64,000 nucleotides of DNA, from contig CAYSGH010000002.1 in the NCBI GenBank assembly GCA_964430505.1, forward strand, positions 62,001 to 126,000, given 5' to 3'. The translations under genes were made by a program, and so were the position numbers. Below are positions 59,910-64,000 of this stretch, piece after piece. The notes beneath the pieces are model-generated. The model ran no database searches and was not told the DNA's origin. It was given only the letters and a program-made list of their open reading frames with translations. How positions within the stretch are numbered: position 1 is the stretch's first letter; every line of letters starts with the position of its first letter. Origin of the DNA: UBA6176 sp032119375. GTDB taxonomy: Bacteria; Verrucomicrobiota; Verrucomicrobiia; Limisphaerales; UBA9464.

Positions 59910-60257
59910 TCAGTGGGGCCGACCCGAGCCATACGACACTGAAAGGTAGGCGCCGATTGCTTGGGCACCCGCGACGAACCGGCGATGGCCGTTCGAGCTT
60001 GGCTGAGCACCCGCCACGGCTGCCGGGGCCTCGTCCCGCAGCACCAGCACTGGGCAGGATTGGTTCGCCTCACCCAGCAGCGACACAACCTCCGCCCGGG
60101 GTCGTTTGTAATCCACGTAGCGTACCTCCACGTGGTGGCGGAGATCTGGATAGTAGTGCAACACCCCGTTGACCTCCGCGCATTCGGGGCAGTAGTACGG
60201 CGCGCCGGGGCCATCCTCGAAGTCGTGCTTCAAGAGGAACAAGACATCATGCTTCAT
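59910..60257 (-). CDS. DUF3088 family protein
   Basis: A 115-residue protein matching DUF3088: HDVLFLLKHDFEDGPGAPYY, CPECAEVNGVLHYYPDLRHH and EVVSLLGEANQSCPVLVL. The fold is thioredoxin-like, with a CPEC pair where a redox CxxC would be. A role in oxidative stress or redox exchange is a guess. The start is the ATG at 60257; a TTG two codons earlier is possible. It is convergent with the PEP-CTERM gene. Confidence 0.85.
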   Translation of the reverse strand: MKHDVLFLLKHDFEDGPGAPYYCPECAEVNGVLHYYPDLRHHVEVRYVDYKRPRAEVVSLLGEANQSCPVLVLRDEAPAAVAGAQPSSNGHRRFVAGAQAIGAYLSVSYGSGRPH

Positions 60258-60425
60258 GCCCAAAGGCTGCCCAACCGGCCCTCATTGAAAAGAAGCGATT
60301 GCGTCTGCAAACAAGTCCGCCCGCGGTCCATGGTCTGCTCTGCCAACAACCCCGCCCCCATCCCCCCTCGGGCGCCGGAGGTTTCCCCCAGCCAAAAATG
60401 GAAGCCATCCTACAACCAGCCCGCC

Positions 60426-60647
60426 CTAGCACGTATCGTCCGAACCATGCGGTGTCCCGCCGGCTGCCCCGGGCGGGCGTCGGGCGACGCCTTGGGAAAC
60501 CCCTCCGCCACCGCAACTTGAGCCCGCCAATTGAAAGCACTCGGCACAAAGCTGCCCCTCGCCGACCGGGTGAGCCTCGTCCGCGCCACAATGATCACAC
60601 GCGGGCGGCCCTGCCCCGTCCGCCCTGCTAGACCCCACGCCATTCAT
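60426..60647 (-). CDS. Small zinc-ribbon protein, coupled to the P-domain subtilase gene
   Basis: A 73-residue protein with two CxxC pairs: ACDHCGADEAHPVGEGQLCA and ECFQLAGSSCG. Short bacterial proteins with this CxxCG...LCxxCF-x5-CC/SC pattern are common and presumed to bind zinc. GAGG lies about ten bases upstream of the ATG, and the start is 11 bases after the subtilase stop on the same strand, which supports translation. The C-terminal 25 residues are Gly/Pro-rich and may be composition noise, so the real end is less sure. Confidence 0.6.
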   Translation of the reverse strand: MNGVGSSRADGAGPPACDHCGADEAHPVGEGQLCAECFQLAGSSCGGGGVSQGVARRPPGAAGGTPHGSDDTC

Positions 60648-60657
60648 CGTATCGTCC

Positions 60658-63333
60658 TCATTCCGTCACCACCCGAAACCATCCCGCCCCGTCCGCCATC
60701 GGCACCCGCCATGAGCCTGTCCACCCGCCAAAGTCATGGGTGCCCAGCGATGTCCATGGCCCGCCCGGGTTGCCCGCCCGCTCCATCCGGTAACGCCGGC
60801 CGGGCTCGATCGGCCATTCCAGCCGCAGCACTCCCGGCGCATCGCGCTGCACTCGCACCGCGAAGGCACGGTCCGAGGTTGTGGGCGACGTCCCCAACCA
60901 TGCCTCCACCGAATGCGGCAACCCATCCGCATCCGCATCCCCCGACCCCACCTCCCCCAACCCGCCCAAGTGCACGACCTCCCACGCATCGTCCAGGCCG
61001 TCTGCGTCGGCGTCCACAATCGGGAGGCCGGTGACCTCGATCTCGGCCTCTGCCACGCGGCCCGTCGCTCCGGGGGCCTCGTCGGTGACGGCCAGCATCC
61101 ACGTTCCCTGGGACGCTTCAAAGGCATGGCGCCGCGACGAGTACCACCACTCGTCCATCTGGGCGGAAGTCATGGTGCCACACCGCTGCAGCACGCTCCA
61201 TGTACCACCGGGGGAGCGTAGCGTCACCCGAAGGTCGCCCATCCGCGGATGCGTCGCCCGAAGGCGCACCCGCACGCCGTCCACGGACAACGCGTTGGTC
61301 ACCACGAAGCGAACCTCGGCAGACTGCATCTGGAGGTTCACCTTCAGGGATGGATTAGATGCCAACGCGGCCCGCAGGGCGTTTCCATCGTTGCGCCCCA
61401 CCACGACCGCGGGAATCCGAGCTGCTTCCGTGCCCAGCATGAGCGACCGCGAGTTGCCCGCCTCGGAGTTCACGATCACCGCCGCGCCCGCCTCCATTTG
61501 GCCCGCGATGCGAACGAGGTCCCCGTAGTCCAACGCGCCCCGCTGCAACACCACGCACGCGCCCGCCACCTTGATGGGCGTCCCCCCGGATCCTCCATCG
61601 ACCAGCGGGAGCGGCCCAAGCCCGCCATCCGGATGCAGGCCCGCGCCGCCGCAAGCCGGCAAGGACCATTCAGACGCAGAGCCCGCCATGGAGATCCGCA
61701 GACCATCGTCTGGAATGCCCAGGCCGGGCGACCGCATCACGCGCACGATCGTCCTCCGCTGCGACGGTCCCTCGAAGCGGGGCGATGCCACCCAACGCAT
61801 CAAGAGCCCGGGATCGGGCGTGCCATGTCCCACGTTGTGGCTCATCACAAGGCCCGCAGCATTGGTGGCAAGGTCCGGGTCCAAAAGGTCCATCGGCCGC
61901 GACGCGGCAGCGAGCAGGCGCTGGAGGTCCGGCACCGAAAGGCCAGGCTGCACGTCGAGGCACAAGGCCACCAACCCGGCCACCTGAGGCGCCGAGAACG
62001 AGGTCCCCGCCTGCATCCTCGACCCGTACACGTACTGGCTCAACTCCAGCCCGCCCATCGCCACCGTGTTCGCGCCGGCGTCCCCGACGGGATCAAGGCT
62101 GAACAACTGCGACCCCTCCGACACCTCGCCCCCCGCCGCCGCCACCAGCACGCACGCGCCAGGCGTGGAGTAGCTCGCCACCGTCCCGTCCCGGCGCAGG
62201 CCCGCGACGGTGATCGCCCCGGGCGCGTTGGCAAAGGCATCCAGGTTCGCGTCCCCCACGCCACGCGCTCCGAACAAGCTTTTCGTCCGCGTGTTCCCCG
62301 CCGACCTCACCATGGGAATGCCCAGGCCACCGCGCGCGACATGCAGTGCGTTCGACATCGCCACGTGTTCCACTGGCGTGGCGTAGAGGAAGTCGAGGTC
62401 CGCATTCGACCATGAATGATTCTGAACCCACGCCTGGTCTGCGGCATGGCCGAACGCCCGCGCCAGTTGCTCCGTCTCCGGCAGGTTGCCCGCCACATCG
62501 AAGATCACCTGTCCCGCCCATCGCGCCTGAGGGGCCGCGCCCACCATCCCCACGCCGTTTCCCCCGCGCGCCACCGCCAGGCCGGTCGTCGCCGTCCCAT
62601 GAAACTGCGCCCGGGCGGAGTGCGCGCAGTTCGTCGCCATCGTGAACCAATTCCGCGCCAACCCGGGCACGAACCCATCACGCAGGTCCGGGTGCGTCGC
62701 ATCCGCGCCGTCGTCGTACATCGAGATCACCACCCCCCCGCCGCGAGTCCGCGCCCACGCCCCGCGAAAGGCCATGCCCGACGACACCGGCCCGGCCCCC
62801 GTTGTTCCCTGCCCGGGATCCAGTTGCCATTGCCGGTCCCAGTACGGATCGCCGGGAGCCGCCGCCCAGTCCGATTGCAACGCCGCGTTGAAGCGGCGTC
62901 GCGACACGGACACAACCCATGCATCCGGGTCCGGCGACAAGGCGTCCGCCACCTCCAAGGCCTCCCGGGCGGAGGCCGCCTCGAACACCGCCGCGGCGAC
63001 CTCCAGGTTCCTCGTGCGCCGAAGCCCGTGCCGGCCAGCAAGGCTGGCCAAGGCGTCCGGTGATGCGGCCTGAATCATCAGCGACCGCCCAAACTCCACT
63101 CGATGCGTCGTGCCCGGCTCGAGCCCGGCCTCCACGTCGCCCGGCAACACGGCGTATTCCCGCAGCAACGGCTCCTTCATCCGCCAAGCCGCCCGCCCTC
63201 CCGCACCCTCCGTTGCATCCGCCGCCACCAACGCCATCCCGATGGCCGCAGCCAGCCGCGTCGCCAGGCCACGACGCAAGGGCCGCAAGGCAACGCGCCA
63301 TGGACACCGCCCTCGATGGAGGCAGGCGTTCAT
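60658..63333 (-). CDS. Secreted kexin-like S8 subtilase with PA and P domains
   Basis: An 891-residue exported serine protease. The signal peptide is within the first 40 residues, after an unusually Arg-rich n-region. Catalytic residues follow the kexin (S8B) pattern: Asp207 (MYDDGADATHP), His245 (FHGTATTG), Asn347 (SAGNT) and Ser445 (GTSFSAP). A PA-like insert (AGACVVLQRGALDYGDLVRI) follows, then a P/proprotein-convertase domain (VRLRATHPRMGDLRVTLRSP, SQGTWMLAVTDEA). A TSP3-like DADADGLDD...DADADGLPHS calcium segment and a short C-terminal beta domain end the protein. The ATG at 63333 is preferred; a GTG three codons earlier directly abuts the esterase stop. It is downstream of the esterase gene and upstream of the zinc-ribbon gene. 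Confidence 0.9.
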   Translation of the reverse strand: MNACLHRGRCPWRVALRPLRRGLATRLAAAIGMALVAADATEGAGGRAAWRMKEPLLREYAVLPGDVEAGLEPGTTHRVEFGRSLMIQAASPDALASLAGRHGLRRTRNLEVAAAVFEAASAREALEVADALSPDPDAWVVSVSRRRFNAALQSDWAAAPGDPYWDRQWQLDPGQGTTGAGPVSSGMAFRGAWARTRGGGVVISMYDDGADATHPDLRDGFVPGLARNWFTMATNCAHSARAQFHGTATTGLAVARGGNGVGMVGAAPQARWAGQVIFDVAGNLPETEQLARAFGHAADQAWVQNHSWSNADLDFLYATPVEHVAMSNALHVARGGLGIPMVRSAGNTRTKSLFGARGVGDANLDAFANAPGAITVAGLRRDGTVASYSTPGACVLVAAAGGEVSEGSQLFSLDPVGDAGANTVAMGGLELSQYVYGSRMQAGTSFSAPQVAGLVALCLDVQPGLSVPDLQRLLAAASRPMDLLDPDLATNAAGLVMSHNVGHGTPDPGLLMRWVASPRFEGPSQRRTIVRVMRSPGLGIPDDGLRISMAGSASEWSLPACGGAGLHPDGGLGPLPLVDGGSGGTPIKVAGACVVLQRGALDYGDLVRIAGQMEAGAAVIVNSEAGNSRSLMLGTEAARIPAVVVGRNDGNALRAALASNPSLKVNLQMQSAEVRFVVTNALSVDGVRVRLRATHPRMGDLRVTLRSPGGTWSVLQRCGTMTSAQMDEWWYSSRRHAFEASQGTWMLAVTDEAPGATGRVAEAEIEVTGLPIVDADADGLDDAWEVVHLGGLGEVGSGDADADGLPHSVEAWLGTSPTTSDRAFAVRVQRDAPGVLRLEWPIEPGRRYRMERAGNPGGPWTSLGTHDFGGWTGSWRVPMADGAGWFRVVTE

Positions 63334-63342
63334 CAATTTCAC

Positions 63343-64000
63343 TCAGGGTCGTTGGACCCCCGACTTGCCAGGTGCCCGCGCATGACCGGCGTCGATCATC
63401 CATTCCTCGAACCGTTCCAGCCACCGTCCCGAGGGCCGTGCGTTCGTCGCCCGCACCCCAAACCCATGCCCGCCCGTGGCAAACACATGCAACTCGGCCG
63501 GAACGCCCGCGCGGCGGTATCGCAGGTACGCCTCCGCCAACCCCTCGCCGATGTCCTTCCGATCATCCTGGGCGCACGCCAGGAACGCGGGCGCGGAGTG
63601 AGTCGTCGGCTGGATGTCCCCCGTGCGCCCGGGGTACACGAGCCCAATGAAGTCGGGGCGCGAACTGAGGCGATCTACGGGATCGATGGCACCCGGATGG
63701 CCCGGGTCCACGCCCGCGCTGGCCAGCCATGCCAGTTCACCCCCGGCCGAAAACCCGAGTGCCCCCACTCGCCCCGGGTCGATCCCCCACTCCTTGGCAC
63801 GCGCACGCATCATCCTCACCGCCCGCCGCGCGTCCGCCAGGGCATGCTCCTGAATCCGATAAGGAGAGTTTGTCTCCCGGGCGAGCCGGTACTTCAGCAC
63901 GAACGCCGCCGTGCCCCGTGCCGCCAGCCAACGCGCGGCATGATGACCCTCATGATCCATCCAAAGCTCGCGATGTCCCCCGCCGGGGATCACCAGCACG
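63343..64000 (-). CDS. Alpha/beta hydrolase (esterase-like), N-terminus outside the window
   Basis: The last 218 or more residues of an alpha/beta hydrolase. LVIPGGGHRELW is the oxyanion block, GFSAGGELAW carries the nucleophile Ser, CAQDDRKDIGEG holds the acid Asp region, and ATGGHGFG holds the catalytic His. The pattern fits secreted acetyl-xylan/carbohydrate esterases of the BD-FAE/CE-like group, common in Verrucomicrobiota next to glycan-degrading genes. The start is beyond 64000. The stop abuts the subtilase gene, so they share a transcript. Confidence 0.82.
   Translation of the reverse strand, partial: VLVIPGGGHRELWMDHEGHHAARWLAARGTAAFVLKYRLARETNSPYRIQEHALADARRAVRMMRARAKEWGIDPGRVGALGFSAGGELAWLASAGVDPGHPGAIDPVDRLSSRPDFIGLVYPGRTGDIQPTTHSAPAFLACAQDDRKDIGEGLAEAYLRYRRAGVPAELHVFATGGHGFGVRATNARPSGRWLERFEEWMIDAGHARAPGKSGVQRP

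Noticed and set aside
1..64000. tRNA, rRNA or CRISPR loci.
   Set aside because: No TpsiC-arm-like motif in the intergenic regions examined, no conserved rRNA stretch and no regularly spaced direct repeats were seen; a covariance-model scan would be needed to exclude a tRNA completely.

Overview
The window is about 64 kb of high-GC bacterial chromosome. It looks like a member of the Verrucomicrobiota, probably the Limisphaerales/Pedosphaera side. This rests on gene content: a PVC-type HEAT/haem membrane-bound dehydrogenase, a DUF1549/DUF1553 plus Tat-exported DUF1501 pair, VPEP-type PEP-CTERM proteins, solitary pseudopilin-like proteins, a fused SecDF, a 33-residue AURKAIP1/COX24 protein, and large secreted proteins with PA14, Ig-like, FnIII and TSP3-like modules. 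I saw no tRNA, rRNA, CRISPR array, phage or plasmid gene.

Layout. 0.06-13.1 kb is mostly housekeeping: tatC and tatA; a secreted M20 peptidase; a minus-strand run of hisG, the COX24-like mini-gene, a TPR lipoprotein and a DUF2203 protein; then rseP, the tightly packed rph-phosphatase-prmA-TPR group, and a second site-2 protease with CBS domains. 13.2-19.3 kb holds a large secreted PA14/Ig protein, with a clear terminator, divergent from a 961-residue dehydrogenase/cytochrome protein. 19.55-20.86 kb is a dead ISAs1-family insertion sequence with both terminal inverted repeats still recognisable. 20.9-29.9 kb carries an M3 oligopeptidase, a rhomboid protease, an SDR, a small lipoprotein and a 1742-residue subtilase.

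30.0-33.7 kb is the most interesting segment. A cobalamin riboswitch and a leader terminator precede four translationally coupled genes: a PEP-CTERM surface protein, a CWC-DUF5522 cysteine-rich protein, a secreted beta-sandwich-like protein and a pseudopilin-like protein. None is a known B12 synthesis or transport gene, so this is a candidate undescribed B12-controlled cell-surface system. 33.9-38.3 kb is the DUF1549/DUF1553-DUF1501 pair. 38.4-39.6 kb is a DksA-like gene with bL33 and bS18. 39.6-44.4 kb is a zinc-type ABC uptake operon with its own Fur-family regulator, an S4 RNA-binding protein and a DUF4010 membrane protein.

45.2-54.7 kb contains yajC, the fused secDF, and gltB-gltD for glutamate synthase. 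54.8-56.6 kb is a FixL-like PAS histidine kinase overlapping its LuxR-type response regulator. rpsB-tsf follows, with a structured leader and a terminator, then a second PEP-CTERM protein, a DUF3088 protein, a small zinc-ribbon protein, a kexin-like subtilase with a P domain, and an esterase cut by the right edge.

Protein identities come from motif and family recognition by eye. No database search was run. Start codons were chosen from signal peptides, Shine-Dalgarno-like sequences and ATGA overlaps, and several could be off by a few codons.
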